Below are positions 1 through 11,016 of a stretch of 64,000 nt of DNA, piece after piece. The position numbers were made by a program, and so were the translations under genes. Under the pieces are notes generated by a model. That model saw only the letters and a list, made by a program, of their open reading frames with translations. It was not told the DNA's origin and made no database searches. This stretch comes from Toxonevra muliebris (taxonomy: Eukaryota > Arthropoda > Insecta > Diptera > Pallopteridae): the NCBI GenBank assembly GCA_963691655.1, contig OY829326.1, positions 53,809,776 through 53,873,775 of the forward strand, given 5' to 3'. Each line of letters starts with the position of its first letter. The first letter of the stretch is position 1.

Positions 1-1230
1 AAATTTAGAAATTCTTTCACTTCAGTTTGACACTTGGATGCAGCAACAACAACAACAGTAAAAACAACAAAACAGTATGTAATTTAATGCTCTTCATGAA
101 AAGGAAAGAAGAAACGTTTTTTTTTTTTTGTTTTTTGGAATATGGCTTTTCACACATGCAGCTGGCTGGCTGGCTGACTGACTGACTGACTATTTATATA
201 TACATATTTATACAATAGAAATGCAATTACTTTAAATTATACGAAAGCGGATCTTAAAGCAAGAACGCTCAAAAATAATTGTCAAATTGTTAAGCAGGTC
301 AAAAGAAAAGAAATGTGAATTTAATCTTGGAATATTCTTTGGATAGAAATAAAGTGTCATTGGATTTTTTTGTGAATGCCTGCGCTTGTGGTTGGTATCG
401 TTCTCTTTCCTCTTGTTGCGTCTTGCCGCTGAACGCCGTTCTCATTCAGCGAGAACTGTCACGTCTGTCTCTGGTTTAATGCAATTTATTTTTGACAATT
501 TTTTTTTTTCTTGAAAAAGGAATCTCTTTGTAGTTTGAGGATATGTATAAACAAAAAGATTTCTAAACTCAATCACAAGGACACAAAAGCGTTTCAAATG
601 AAATATGTGTGTTTGTTTATAAGTATATGAAAGTGTGAAAAACGTGAAAACGAAAATCTTTTGTTTAGTCTACAAAGAAAAGATTAAACCTACATATATT
701 TTGAAATATGATGACATTTCTCTAAAATGCATATACAAAAACAAAAAAACATATTTCACTCATGTCAAATCACAACCGAAACAACAAAATCATATAAACT
801 TTATATTTTATCATTTATTTATAATAATAATTGTCATGATTGTTGTTTGTTTGTATCCTGCCTGCAGTCATCATGTTCATATAAATATTTAATACAAAAA
901 AAAAAAAAAATACAAAATTTTACAAATTATCTACTTGACATGCAAAACAATTTAATTTGTATTACATTATTCAATTGTTGCAATTGCAATTTTGATGTAA
1001 TTTTCTAAATGTTTTTGCTGTTGCTGTTGTTTATATGTACTAAACTTGACAACTGCTGCATCTGCTACCAATAACACAAAAAATTAAGTTCAATAAACTT
1101 GGCAGCAAAAAAACTACAAAAAACCAAAAAAAAAAAAGAAGAAATTGCAAACCACAAATTGTGTGCATCATGAAACAATTTATACAACAATATTTGAAAA
1201 TTGCTAAAATGAAAATTACTTTTGTATATG
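1..1230. other. AT-rich non-coding stretch
   Basis: No gene seen. The stretch is AT-rich with poly-A and poly-T runs, CAA and TTG-type triplet runs, and a CTGG/CTGA microsatellite near position 161. Short open frames around 635-1008 are low-complexity and show no family motif, so I do not call them genes. Confidence 0.6.
161..190. repeat. CTGG then CTGA tetranucleotide microsatellite
   Basis: Three to four CTGG units pass directly into four CTGA units, a compound microsatellite in which one unit probably arose from the other by a single base change. Confidence 0.85.
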
Positions 1231-2065
1231 GTATATTAAGGTGCCTCACGAGAAAAAAATTGTTGCAGCAAACCTCTAAAAATGTACCTTGGATTATTTT
1301 ATAATGAATTTTAAAATATTTAGGCTGGATCGTTTTGAAAAATTCTACAAAAATTATCTTTTGTATGAGAAAACTCTTTTGTAGTCTACTTTTAGGCTAA
1401 TAAAATCTGCAGAGTGCTGAACAACAACAAAATAGTATTTGAATTGTGGAACAGCTTTTCTAGAGTATTTTTGGCCGCTGATTGCACTGGCCTGCAAATT
1501 TTAACTTTTCTTATGCGAAATGCTTCCAAATGAATTTTTCATGCTGAACATGAAACTGGGGTCAAAAGTGGCTCGAAAACGTGACGTGATGGGAAGTTTT
1601 TGACCCCAGATTAGTGCTCAGCATGAAGAAGTCATTCGGAAGCACTAGGAATCATCTTATTCGCAAAACCCATGCATAGCAGTGTTACAAATCAGTAAAC
1701 ATTTTTTTCGGGTCACGTTAGGTTTCATGTAAATTTAAATGTTCGTTTTTTGAAAATTTGAAATGGGTCAATTTTTCGATTAAATTTCACAGACGAAGAT
1801 CTAAGAAATTTTTTGAAAATTTTTTTTTTTCATTCAAAACTTCTAAGATTGCACAATTCATGTAGAAAATAAAAAAAAAAATATTTGAAGAATTTAAAAA
1901 AAAATTAAGAAATTTTACTTTTATACTTTATTTGTCCAAAAGCAGCCTACCGAAAAACTTCCTCATAGAAAAATCGATTTTTAAAGTTTTATTTTAAAAA
2001 CGATCCAGCAAACATACGTGAAGAAACCGAGATTCATTTTTGGGGCTTGAGGTACTTTAATATAC
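1231..2065. mobile_element. Foldback-type element, about 835 bp, with nested inverted repeats
   Basis: Terminal arms of 20 bp (1231-1250 and 2046-2065) match at 17 positions in inverted orientation. A second pair lies inside them (1324-1341 and 1992-2009, 17 of 18 matching). A third pair lies near the centre (1521-1567 and 1598-1644, about 40 of 47 matching). The three pairs are concentric, so one strand could fold into a long interrupted hairpin. No coding frame is present. It is best read as a MITE or foldback DNA transposon; the superfamily is not assignable from what I see. The exact ends and target duplication are uncertain. Confidence 0.7.
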
Positions 2066-2776
2066 ATATGTAGTATACATTGAGTAGATATGTAGATAGA
2101 TATTTTTACTATAAGTTGTGAACTCATACCTTTTCCAATAGGAAATATGTATGTAGATAACAGTGTGTTTCATGTCTGTCGGTTCAAGAGAATACAAAAC
2201 TGGCCGGACTAAAGATTAACTGCAAATTAAAATCAAAACTAAATTTACGCACACCGGCATCAAAACGGAGCTTATTTTTCTGAGACGAATCTTTATTTAG
2301 TAAAACTTGTAGCACCTTCTTAATACATGTTGAACTCAAATCAAATTTCCTTAACCGACTTAATCGATTTCAATATTAAATCTATGCTCCTGTATGAAAT
2401 GGCGCCATCACCCCCATCACCTACCTAATCATTCGTTAATCACTGCCAACGTTACCTACTAAGCATACGATGGGCAACAACTATGTACGTATATCAAATC
2501 ATGATCTATAGCAAAGAATGCGTCAATTATAATTAATTGGAGACAAAGTTCGAAAGCGAAAATGCGATATATTAACTATACAGTTAGGAAACCATCTCGA
2601 TAAACCTTGTAAAATGGGTATTAGAATGAATACCTATCCTCTAATAAAGCGCGGTTCACGCAAAATTGGCACGCAGGAAAGTTGCTGTATCTTTTTAACC
2701 AGAACACTCAGAATAACAAATAATGCATTAAATGATAAGTTTAATACTGTGTTTTAATACTATAATATTAAGAGAT
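2066..2776. other. Non-coding stretch, no feature recognised
   Basis: AT-rich sequence between the foldback element and the Tc1-type relic. I see no open frame with a recognisable motif and no clear repeat. Confidence 0.5.
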
Positions 2777-3790
2777 TTAAATTTCTTTGTTGTGCAAAAA
2801 GTTCCGGGTATTCCTTTTAATGGACCCCATCAACCTTTGAGCATCCGCTATGGATACTTTTGCGGCTATTTGGTTCCGTTTTAGTAACATTAAATTCACA
2901 TTTTTGACAATACCTACATTTTTCTTCAACTTATATTTTGTAATAGCTCAGTATTTTTCGATCGGTCGAAGCTGGGGGCAATTGGGTGGATTCATATATT
3001 TGGGCACTACATCTACTTTATTTGTTTGATACCAATCCATGGTTTTCTTAGAGTAGTGGCAACTGGTTAAATCAGGCCAAAACTTCACTGGCGAATGGTG
3101 GTGACGAACAAATGGCAATAGTCGTTTCAAAAGGCACTCTTTGATGTAAATATCAGACGTCATAGAAGAGGATGTCACGAATGCCCTGGATTTGAGACCA
3201 CAATTGCAAATAGCCTGCCACACCATTGCTTTCTTTGCAAATCTATCCATTTTTATGTACTTGAATTTTGAGGGTACATTACCACGATTCGTTGCCATAT
3301 AAAATTTTTGACCTGGAAGCTGTTTAAGATCAAATTTTACGTATAATTCGTCATCCACAATCATGCATCCATTGAATTTGGTCAAAACATTATTATAAAG
3401 AAGACGAGCACGTTTTTTGGCCAGGAAATTCTGTTTCTCTGTTCTATTTGGATATTTTATAGCACGATGGCACTTTAGCCCAGCTTTTATGCGTATTCGT
3501 CTAGCAGTACTTTTGCTGGTATTGAATTTTTTGGCACGATCGCTATCCGATAGTCCGGGATTGCTTTTGATGGACCTCAAGATCTTTGCCTTTCAGTTTA
3601 GGTTAGTGGTTCCCGTTTTGTTCACAACTTTTTTAAGTTCTCTCAACACTAAGAGTTTCCTTATATCGTTTTATAACTCTACATACCGTTCTTTTGGAGA
3701 TATTTAACACTTTCGCAATCTTTGAACCAGACCACGACGATAAATTTGTTCACAATCAATAAGGAGTGCGTATGAAAAAATTGTACCATA
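2777..3790 (-). pseudogene. Tc1/mariner-superfamily transposase relic (Tc1-type)
   Basis: This is a decayed DNA-transposon transposase. Read on the minus strand, a first helix-turn-helix lies at about 3735-3640 (KIAKVLNISKRTVCRVIK). A stop and a frameshift follow near 3620-3580. The main open frame 3580-2948 then carries a second helix-turn-helix (SKSTARRIRIKAGL), a first catalytic region IVDDELYVKFD, a region ending FWPDLTSCHYSKKT, and a final PPNCPQLRPIEKY block. In this family these regions supply the DD(E/D) metal-binding residues. The frame is cut by TGA right after PIEKY, where relatives have tryptophan. Beyond the stop the same frame stays readable to a TAA at 2779-2777. It is inactive because of at least two stops and one frameshift. 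No terminal inverted repeats were identified. It lies back to back with a related relic on the plus strand. Confidence 0.8.
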
Positions 3791-3887
3791 GTTTTTTACT
3801 TGTCCGATAGAAAAATAGCATGTCATCGTCTTAGGTTTTAATAAAAGAAGAAGCCAAAATAGATTATTTTGATTTCTACGAAAGTGT

Positions 3888-4515
3888 TTGCTAAAAATTC
3901 GAAAAATCATTGGGGAAGTTTTTCAACAAAACTCGAAATGGAGTCATTTAAAAATTGCCGACACTGTTAAAGTGTCCCGTCAAACTGTTAGCCGGATTTT
4001 GAAAAACTTTAATAACAATCTGAACATTGACCGAAAGGTGGGATCTGGCAGAAAATGTGGATCGGGAGACTTACATAGACCTAAACGTGTTAAGGACATT
4101 TTTCATAAAAATCGAAATGTTTCGGGCAGAAAAGTAGCTCAAAACTGAAGTTGCTCTGAATCCTTTGCCCGTGAAAGGGGAAGCTGGCCTTAAATCGTAC
4201 AAAGTTCAGAAAGTCCTAGATCGGAATGTTACGAAAAATATTAACGCAAAAAAGAGAACAAAAAAATTGCAGGCAAACTTTGTAACAAAATTTCATTGTT
4301 GCATCTTGGATGATGAAACATATGTATTGGCGGAGTTTTCGCATCTTCCAGACAACGGCTTTTATATAGCGGTTCATTTGGGAAATGTGTCAGAAAAATA
4401 CAGAACCCAAAAAAAATCCAAGTCTCCTAAGCAATTTGCTGAAGAACGGAATTTAAGATTAAGTAGACTGCTGCCTCTAAAAAACATTAATGAAAGCACA
4501 ATAAATGATGGAGAG
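3888..4515 (+). pseudogene. Tc1-type transposase relic, divergent partner of the neighbour
   Basis: The frame 3888-4148 encodes a DNA-binding helix-turn-helix (KIADTVKVSRQTVSRILKNF) and a basic linker, then stops. After a break, 4165-4575 continues with the catalytic start CCILDDETYV, a HLPDNGFYIA stretch and LGNVSEKY, matching the same blocks of the minus-strand relic at 2777-3790. After SPKQF the alignment is lost, so the middle and the C-terminal catalytic acid are missing. The frame then runs into an unrelated MITE from 4529. It cannot encode a working transposase. The two relics belong to the same Tc1-type group but differ at many residues, so they are not a simple duplication. Confidence 0.75.
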
Positions 4516-4528
4516 AATTCCTGTATCT

Positions 4529-4841
4529 TACACATTGACGACGACAGCTACACGACTACATCTCTCAAATTATAAAAACAACATGTTATTATGGACACGA
4601 TTATTTTGGCGACGACATGACCACATGACCACCGTCCACAATTTTGGCTGTAGCCAATTTTAAATATATTTCTAATTTGACAAGCGACAGAGAGAGAAGA
4701 GAGTTTGCTTTTGTTGTTTTGGTTGTGTTTGCTGCAGGTAGTGCCGCTTCCTTTGTGTTTAGTAGCTGACTACACGGCGACAATTGTAACCGACAGAATT
4801 TCGTTGTCGTGTGTTCGTGTAGCTGCTGTCGTCAATGTGTA
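4529..4841. mobile_element. 313-bp MITE with 27-bp terminal inverted repeats
   Basis: The left end (4529-4555) and the right end (4815-4841) match at 25 of 27 bases in inverted orientation; both start TACACATTGACGAC. The interior has no coding capacity. It sits exactly where the plus-strand Tc1-type relic loses similarity, so it may have inserted into that element. The superfamily is not clear, and no confident target duplication was seen. Confidence 0.75.
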
Positions 4842-4931
4842 TGGACCATAATGAGAAGATACGATACCGAATAAGGCCGCTTGTGAATTGTCCACATGTG
4901 CCCGTTAAATTAATAAAACTATATTTCCTGT

Positions 4932-5300
4932 CTCCTCGCTAGTCTAGTGGGTAGAGCACTAAACTTTTATTCGGGAGGTTCGGGTACCGTCTTCGATTCA
5001 CTATCAATATGAAGTGTATGAGTATTATAAGAAAGTATACAAGTACACACTTTGATTGGTAATGGCAAAACCAACGAGCTGATAAAAAATTCTCACACCG
5101 CCGTTCGGAATCGGCGTTAAACTGTAGGTCCAACTATGTGGTATCACAATGGGCCGGTAAAGCCTAAGTGTGTCTCTCGACAGTCACTCTAACCTAACCT
5201 ATCATATCTTAACCTAACCTAACCTAACCTAACCTAACCTAACCTAACCTAACCTAACCTAACCTAACCTAACCTAACCCAACGCAACCTAGCCTAACCT
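4932..5300 (+). mobile_element. tRNA-derived SINE (family 1) with long AACCT tail
   Basis: The head resembles a tRNA: an A-box-like TAGTCTAGTGGGTAGAGC followed by a damaged B-box region (a deletion lies around 4985-5000). The body is shared with the copy at 28154-28455, including GGTAATGGCAAAACCA, the CACACCGCCGTTCGGAAT block and TGTGTCTCTCGACAG. The 3' end passes into TAACCTAACC and then into about 100 bp of AACCT repeats. RNA polymerase III transcription and mobilisation by a non-LTR partner are the usual routes for such elements. This is known for SINEs in general and not shown here. Confidence 0.8.
5191..5300. repeat. AACCT pentanucleotide array (TTAGG on the other strand)
   Basis: Near-perfect AACCT units run from 5191, with one interruption at 5201-5210, and are perfect from 5211 to about 5279. 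The tract starts where the SINE ends. TTAGG is the common insect telomere repeat, but flies have lost that telomere system. Here the tract is more simply an expanded SINE tail, because the other SINE copies also end in TAACC or TAACCTAACC. Confidence 0.9.
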
Positions 5301-6470
5301 AGCCATCTTCTGTTTATAAACATGAATCAAATCATCGAAATGTGGTTCCTTTTAATAATTTTGGAAAATTTTTAATTTCAATGTAAAAAACTTTAATTAA
5401 ATTTGTAAACAAACAGCTGTCAAAATTAAACTGGTTAAGGTCGAAGTCTGGATGATCGGTTCATTTAACTAGTTAAATGAGTGCAGTCTTAACATAGTAA
5501 GTATTAGTTACATAGCATTAAAGCTTTTCGGAAGCTAGCTAGTGCTGATTTCTGCACTACATACCTGGCAAGCAAACCATAATTAAACTTAAAATTGAAA
5601 AGGTACACACTTTCTTATGAAACAAACTGTATATAGTAGAATATAGGAATTGAATGGCTATATGAATAAGCAAATGAATGAATGCATTTTTACAGCAAAA
5701 CGCGATTGATAGGTAGAGGATTTTTATAAATTTCTATGTATGTGTAAAATTTTGTGTATTGCAAATGATGTGCATGTCTATCATAATAATGACAACTACT
5801 AAATGAAAACAACATAACTGCAAACATACTCATGTACACACGTAGGTACATAGAAAACCATTAAGCTGTAAAAATAACTACAAATACATGTATTTATTTG
5901 TATATGTATGTATGTGTGTATGTGCAATAAACTACTAAAAATAAAACTAACAATAAGTAAAATAGCAACAAAACAACTAACAAATAAACAACAACATTTT
6001 AAACTGCAAATCATGCATTTTATAAACATAAATAGGTATATAAATATGTGTGTATGCACATACATACATACATACAAACAACCATACAATTTACAATGCT
6101 GTCATCTGTCAAAACTTGTCAATTTTGCATGTTATAAAAAGTTGTGAGTGAGTGATTGCGTATATGTAAAAATTGTATACATGTGTATAGGATTTTCAAG
6201 TGATTTATTGAAAAATGATAATGAATATCATCAATGCAATCATCATGAATGCTGGAATGAGAAATGATTTGAATGACACCAAACAAAAAACAAACAAAAA
6301 AAAAAAAACTCATAGACTATTAATATTAACGGATTTTATGCAGAGATTTTATTTATTGACAATTGTATTTATACACAAATGTATTGTTAAATAGATTTAC
6401 GCAATTGGCTTGGAAATTAAAATTGGATATATTCATGCAGATTAAATAAGTTTTTTATTTCCTTTTTTTT
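5301..6470. other. AT-rich non-coding stretch
   Basis: No gene recognised. It contains TATG/CATA-type microsatellites (about 5895-5925 and 6060-6080) and A-rich runs. Short open frames here are low-complexity. Confidence 0.55.
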
Positions 6471-6475
6471 CACAG

Positions 6476-6583
6476 ACCCCAAACCCGAAATTGATTGAAA
6501 AGGTTTGGGATAATATTGAGAAAAGGTCTGTGGACTTCAATGATCTTGTATTGTCCTGTTTTTTACAACCATGTGTTTAAGGG
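6476..6583 (+). pseudogene. Possible C-terminal scrap of a Tc1-type transposase
   Basis: A 35-residue open frame reads TPNPKLIEKVWDNIEKR, resembling the PDLNPIE..W block around the last catalytic acid of Tc1-type transposases. The aspartate of that block is changed. Nothing else of the gene is recognisable beside it. A pyrimidine-rich run ending in CACAG precedes it directly; it looks like a splice acceptor but may be chance. Confidence 0.4.
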
Positions 6584-6984
6584 TGGTTAAGTTACTCTTT
6601 CCGATTTTCAAGTGAGTTTCGCTGAAATTGAGTTGAAATTCAGAATTTCATTTATCAGTTCTTGTATGGCGAAATTTCGCATTTCAACGAAATGCTAAAT
6701 TTACCTGAAATTGCCTGTCGTGTGTCCGCAATATTAGTCCAAATACAATGTAATTTGAATACAAAGCAATAGAGGGTCTAGGATTTCATCATTACAGTGG
6801 AGTTTTTAATTTTTTTTTCCTGAATAATTTTCGTGAAAAATCCCTGGTTAGATAAAAACTCTTGAGGAAAACAGAACCTAGGTTTAGATGTTTGATCACT
6901 TAGGAGTTATTCAACATCCATTCTATTCATGAACGGCCTGCAGTAATGTCGGCTAGCTGCGAATACCCAATAAGCAGTACCCGA
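6584..6984. other. Non-coding stretch
   Basis: I see no gene or clear repeat. A run of short self-similar motifs based on GAAATT and TTTCA lies at about 6600-6715. Confidence 0.4.
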
Positions 6985-7925
6985 CCAAGAGCGGTAGAGG
7001 TGGAGGGTGTGTCTTAAAAGGCTACAGTACTTACTCAATGATGATCTGCGACAGGACGAGCCGGGGGTGGAACATCGTTGCAGAATCCGGGTATACGTAT
7101 TTCAACAGTGGCTTGCTCTATGGACGTTTGACATTAAAAATGCCTTCAGCTCGGTGAACTGGCTTCAGATTGTGAATGTTCTAAGAGGATTTGAAGTACT
7201 GGAGTACCTGTTGTAAATAATCGCAAACTAATTCGACAACACGATTTTAATATACGATACTGACGACGGCGTGAAGCAGTATCGTGTCATTGGACGACGT
7301 CAACTAAAGGGTGAGAAGATGGCTGTACAACTCGAAGCTGGAATTGGTGGAACTCGTACTATTGAGCACCAGAAAAGCTCAAGAAGAGCAAATGATCATC
7401 ACATAATCTCGTGCCCACACATCAAGTACTTAGGAGTACATATCTGGACAGTTAGCAAGAAGACACACCAGAAGGATATCCGTGCGACTTATAGGCTCAG
7501 TGCCCTGAAGGTAGCTAGCGCGTATCGCACAGTGTCCGACGATGCTATTTCTGTCATAGCAAATAAGGTGCCCATCGATCTATAGGCACAAGAGCTAATG
7601 CGGTTATATAGTCGTGACACTAAGCTAACCAAAGGCATAAGAAAAGAAAAAAGGCAGCGTACCATCATGGAATGGTATCGAAGATGGAGTCATCCAAGAA
7701 GGGTCGATTGACCTATAATTTTATTACGGACATAAAAGATTATATGATATAATGCACGTATGGCGAATTGAATTACTACATTACCGCGTTTTAATATGGG
7801 CAGAGATGAGTTGGAAAAAATCTTTGGGGAACTCCCTATGGAAAGGAATCTGACGACACAGATGTGTAACACAGTGGAAGAATGGAATGCTGGATGCAAG
7901 CTTGCCACAGAACCATGAAGACAGA
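6985..7925 (+). pseudogene. R1-type non-LTR retrotransposon relic (RT to C-terminus, internally deleted)
   Basis: The frame 7007-7216 carries a reverse transcriptase block, FDIKNAFSSVNW, the motif A region with its catalytic aspartate. The next part, up to YDTDDGVKQYRVIG, precedes the expected PQG motif, but that motif and the YADD box are missing. The frame resumes at 7271-7585 with KYLGVHIW and YRLSALKVASAYRTVSDDA, both typical of the region after the RT in R1-clade elements. Further on, DELEKIFGEL and TTQMCNTVEEW match the copy at 32835-33160. Stops and a large internal deletion make it inactive. The segment just before the RT, AGGTGGAGGGTGTG, resembles the head of the non-coding repeats at 8420 and 35385. 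This suggests that an internal deletion joined the element's leader to the RT. Confidence 0.7.
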
Positions 7926-8060
7926 TATCGCCAACCGACGATATAACCAGACAGAATTGGAGTTTACTACAGCCTTCCGACGACGTAATACCTAACGATG
8001 ATTCCGGGTGGAAAATCCGTACGGATTAGAGGTGGTTTTAGCGTGAGCGCAGCGGACATG
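7926..8060 (+). repeat. R1-type 3' end repeat
   Basis: This segment (ACCTAACG, TTCCGGG, TCCGTACGGA, GGTTTTAGCGT) is repeated at 33161-33352 on the plus strand and 34188-34310 on the minus strand. In the 33-kb copy it follows an R1-type C-terminus and ends in poly-A, so it is the 3' untranslated end of that family. Confidence 0.7.
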
Positions 8061-8084
8061 GTTAATTCAAACAGTATCTTCACG

Positions 8085-8400
8085 GCTTTAACTATGAGGA
8101 AGAACCGTTTTGCCAGCAACTGTCTGACAGATATGGAGGATGCGCGGCATATTCCATTATATTGCTAATGTTTCAATGTTGAACGTGCCGAGATAACGAA
8201 AGCCTTTGAAGAAGCTCACACATTGGCTAATATTACCACACACTCCATACGTTGCTAGCAGACCAGGAAACGGCTGCAAAAATAATGTCTACACTTCGCC
8301 GCACTGAATGTGTTGGTAATATGGAAAGCATCCGATCGAGTAACGCAGGTCTGAACAGAAGCAATGCTGACAGCCTCCAAGACAGATAACTTTAATTGTT
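8085..8400 (+). pseudogene. R1-type C-terminal zinc-knuckle fragment
   Basis: The translation reads CLTDMEDARHIPLYC, then a stop, then CFNVERAEITKAFEEA. The Cys and His spacing and the DA.H pattern fit the C-terminal zinc knuckle of R1-clade non-LTR elements. It is a small remnant, separated from the previous fragment by a 3' end repeat. It could therefore be the tail of another inserted copy. Confidence 0.5.
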
Positions 8401-8419
8401 TTGCCCTTGCAGAAAGAGA

Positions 8420-9045
8420 ACTATAATATTCCCGCGGTAAGGTATGCCTGTCGTAAGAGGCGCCTAAAATACCTCACAGAGGTAGAAAGCGTGACCAAAA
8501 TAACGCGCAGCGTGACCAAAAGAAGAATAAACACCAAGGAGATCCAGGCGTCTCCCGCGTTTATACGAAACGGTGTTCCCGACTGCAATGAGACTACGCC
8601 CGTCTCACCAGATCAGTTGAAGCAATAGGGCGCAGCTCAAATAAAAAATAAACGCCAAGGAAACCCACACGTCTCCCGCGTTTATACGAAACGATGCTTT
8701 GCACAGGAATGAGACCAATCCCGCCTATAAAAACTTGCTCCCGCACTTGTTCTAGCCGCCCCTTCACCCTGCTATCAGACCAATAATGGCTGTCTCGGTT
8801 AATCGAAGTTGGCGACTGGAAAGTAGCAGTTTTTACGCGTGGAACGCAGAAACCAGAGAATCAGTGATCCAACAAAAAAAAAAAAAACAGACGAGTAAGC
8901 AGTAATGCTTTTGACGGCTTCCCGACGAAATACTAAACGGTGGGTCCGGAGGGAGCCGTCCGTCGGATCAAAAGAGATGTTTAACGGGTGAAAGTCTTGC
9001 ACTGACTTTGGTTTTCAATGCTTTTACTCCTCGTCAAAAAAAAAT
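8420..9045 (+). mobile_element. Non-coding R1-associated repeat, about 620 bp
   Basis: It matches 35385-35935 over most of its length. The head TTCCCGCGGTAAGGTATGCC continues with a small GCCT...AGGC hairpin. The body shares CCGCGTTTATACGAAACG, the GGTTAATCGAAGTT region and TTTTACGCGTGGAACGCAGA. The 3' end, ATGCTTTTACTCCTCGT plus poly-A, resembles the R1-type 3' end at 33300-33352. A piece of the head-proximal body (CCCGCGTTTATACGAAACG) occurs twice within this copy. No coding frame is present. It fits a non-autonomous element that uses an R1-type partner; that partnership is inference. Confidence 0.65.
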
Positions 9046-11010
9046 ATATATTTTAAATAGTTAAATTTACGTTACGATATCGGCACGAAAGTAAAAAATC
9101 GACTTAAGGTATTTTAATTTAAGCACAAATCAATGTTATAAAATTTTCACAAAAAATTGTCTTCTTTTCCGATTTTCCAACTAATACAAATAAAATGTGT
9201 AACATTTCACCGTTTTTCCATAATCTAAAAGTAGCTTTTACTTCAACTTAATTTAAATTTCATCTAATTAAAATTTGATTAAAATGTTTAAATTCATCTA
9301 ATGAATAATGCTCATTAAGTAAATCAAAAAGGAATAAACTTCTACGCATTTAATAAAACTAGTTAAAAAAAACTGAACAATAAAAATTAAAATAGAATAA
9401 ATAAACAAAGTTTCGCTTTCAACAAAAATAATATTTAACTATGACTATGGTATTTGCTTCTGTAGATATTTACGTGTATGAGTAAAAACATCACCCAGAA
9501 AAGTTTAAGCTTAGCAAACTTTCCTGCTACCTCCCTCCTTTCCTCCACTACTTATTCTCTCTCTCTTTTTGGTACATATTTGTGCACATATCCTGAATGA
9601 GAACGAACTGAATGTAAGCATGCACTACTCGAAAATTATTTTACAAAACATATAAATAAAAAAAATTGAAAGTTTTTGTTTTAAGTTCAACTTTTTGGTT
9701 GTTTTATCTCAAAAAGTTTATAGAAATTCGAAAATTTACCACATCAAAAAGTTCATACTTATGATGAAAAATGTAAGTACAATAACAAAAAAAAAAATAC
9801 TTTAAAATAATGTATTATTTTTTGTTTGATTCAAAATAAACTTAAAACTTTCATATACAATATTCACATTACATTTAAAGGGCAAAGCAATTAAGTTTAC
9901 TTTTCATAATTCCAAATAGTTTCAGTAGTAACAAAAAGATATCGGTCTGAGGTTAAGATTTCGTGCAGAACTTTTCTAAAAAGAAAGGAAGATTTCTTTT
10001 CTTGAAAAGTATCTGGAAACTTCCGATTGATTGAAAGAAAAATATCGTTCTAAGTCTAAAACTTTTTGTCGTTAAAATTTAAAAACAAAGAATTCAAATT
10101 TACTTTTTGTTCCTCTCGGAATGACATCGGAACCATTATTTATTCGTTTCGCCTTTCCTTATAATATTTCTAAGATATCAAACTGAATTTCCTTTACTTA
10201 TTTTAGTTTGTGAAGTTAATCGATTTGGCAAATATGTAGATGTAGGCTTCATATCTACAATGTTTGCGTTTCCTATTAATATTTGCTAAGCTAAACTGCT
10301 GGTAACTCTAGCAGCAACAGGCAACAGTTCGCTCTTATCTTTTCGAGTGCGCATTGATTTATGTGAATTTCTTGTAAATACAACATGAATTGCATTTATT
10401 TCTCTACCAACCACATTCAGTTTCATTACGTTTTCAATATCTTTTTTTTTTTAAATATAAAGAAGTTTTTCTTCCGACTACTTATTTTACTGGTGTGTAC
10501 ATAAGAGTAGATATCAAATACAAAGGTGTTTTATTTTTATTTGTTATTATGTATTATTAATATGACTATATACCTCATATAAATAATAAAAAATAAAAAA
10601 AACAGTTGCAATTGCACATTATTAGTTTTGCTATTGAATTTTTCTTTTATACTACCCTCTTTCCCCACCTTTGCCTCTCCTCCTTAATGTATACGCTTCT
10701 TTCAATATTTATGAGCACCTTCGATTTGTTTTTTATTTATTATTATTGTTGTTGTTGTTTCTTCTTTCACTTTACGACTTGAATGTCATAAATTTTTGTA
10801 TTGAGATATAAATAAAAAGAGTGAATATCTGTTTATTTGTTTCAAAAAATATCTCAAGAAAAGTGTTGAGTCAGTTTTACCTGGCATTTGTACAGAAGTT
10901 AATTCTAAATAAAAAAAAACGAAAATGAGTACCTTCTGCACTCGTCACATGATGTGATAACATACTTTCCCTGCAAGACAGGGCTCATGGAAACTCCAAT
11001 ACAGTAACGA
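9046..11010. other. AT-rich non-coding stretch
   Basis: No gene recognised over about 2 kb. There are poly-A and poly-T runs, a CTCTCT run near 9555 and a TTG run near 10745. Confidence 0.55.
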
Positions 11011-11016
11011 AGTTTT

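Noticed and set aside
5191..5300. Interstitial telomere made of TTAGG
   Set aside because: The tract starts at the end of a SINE, and other copies of that SINE end in the same motif; a SINE tail explains it without a telomere.
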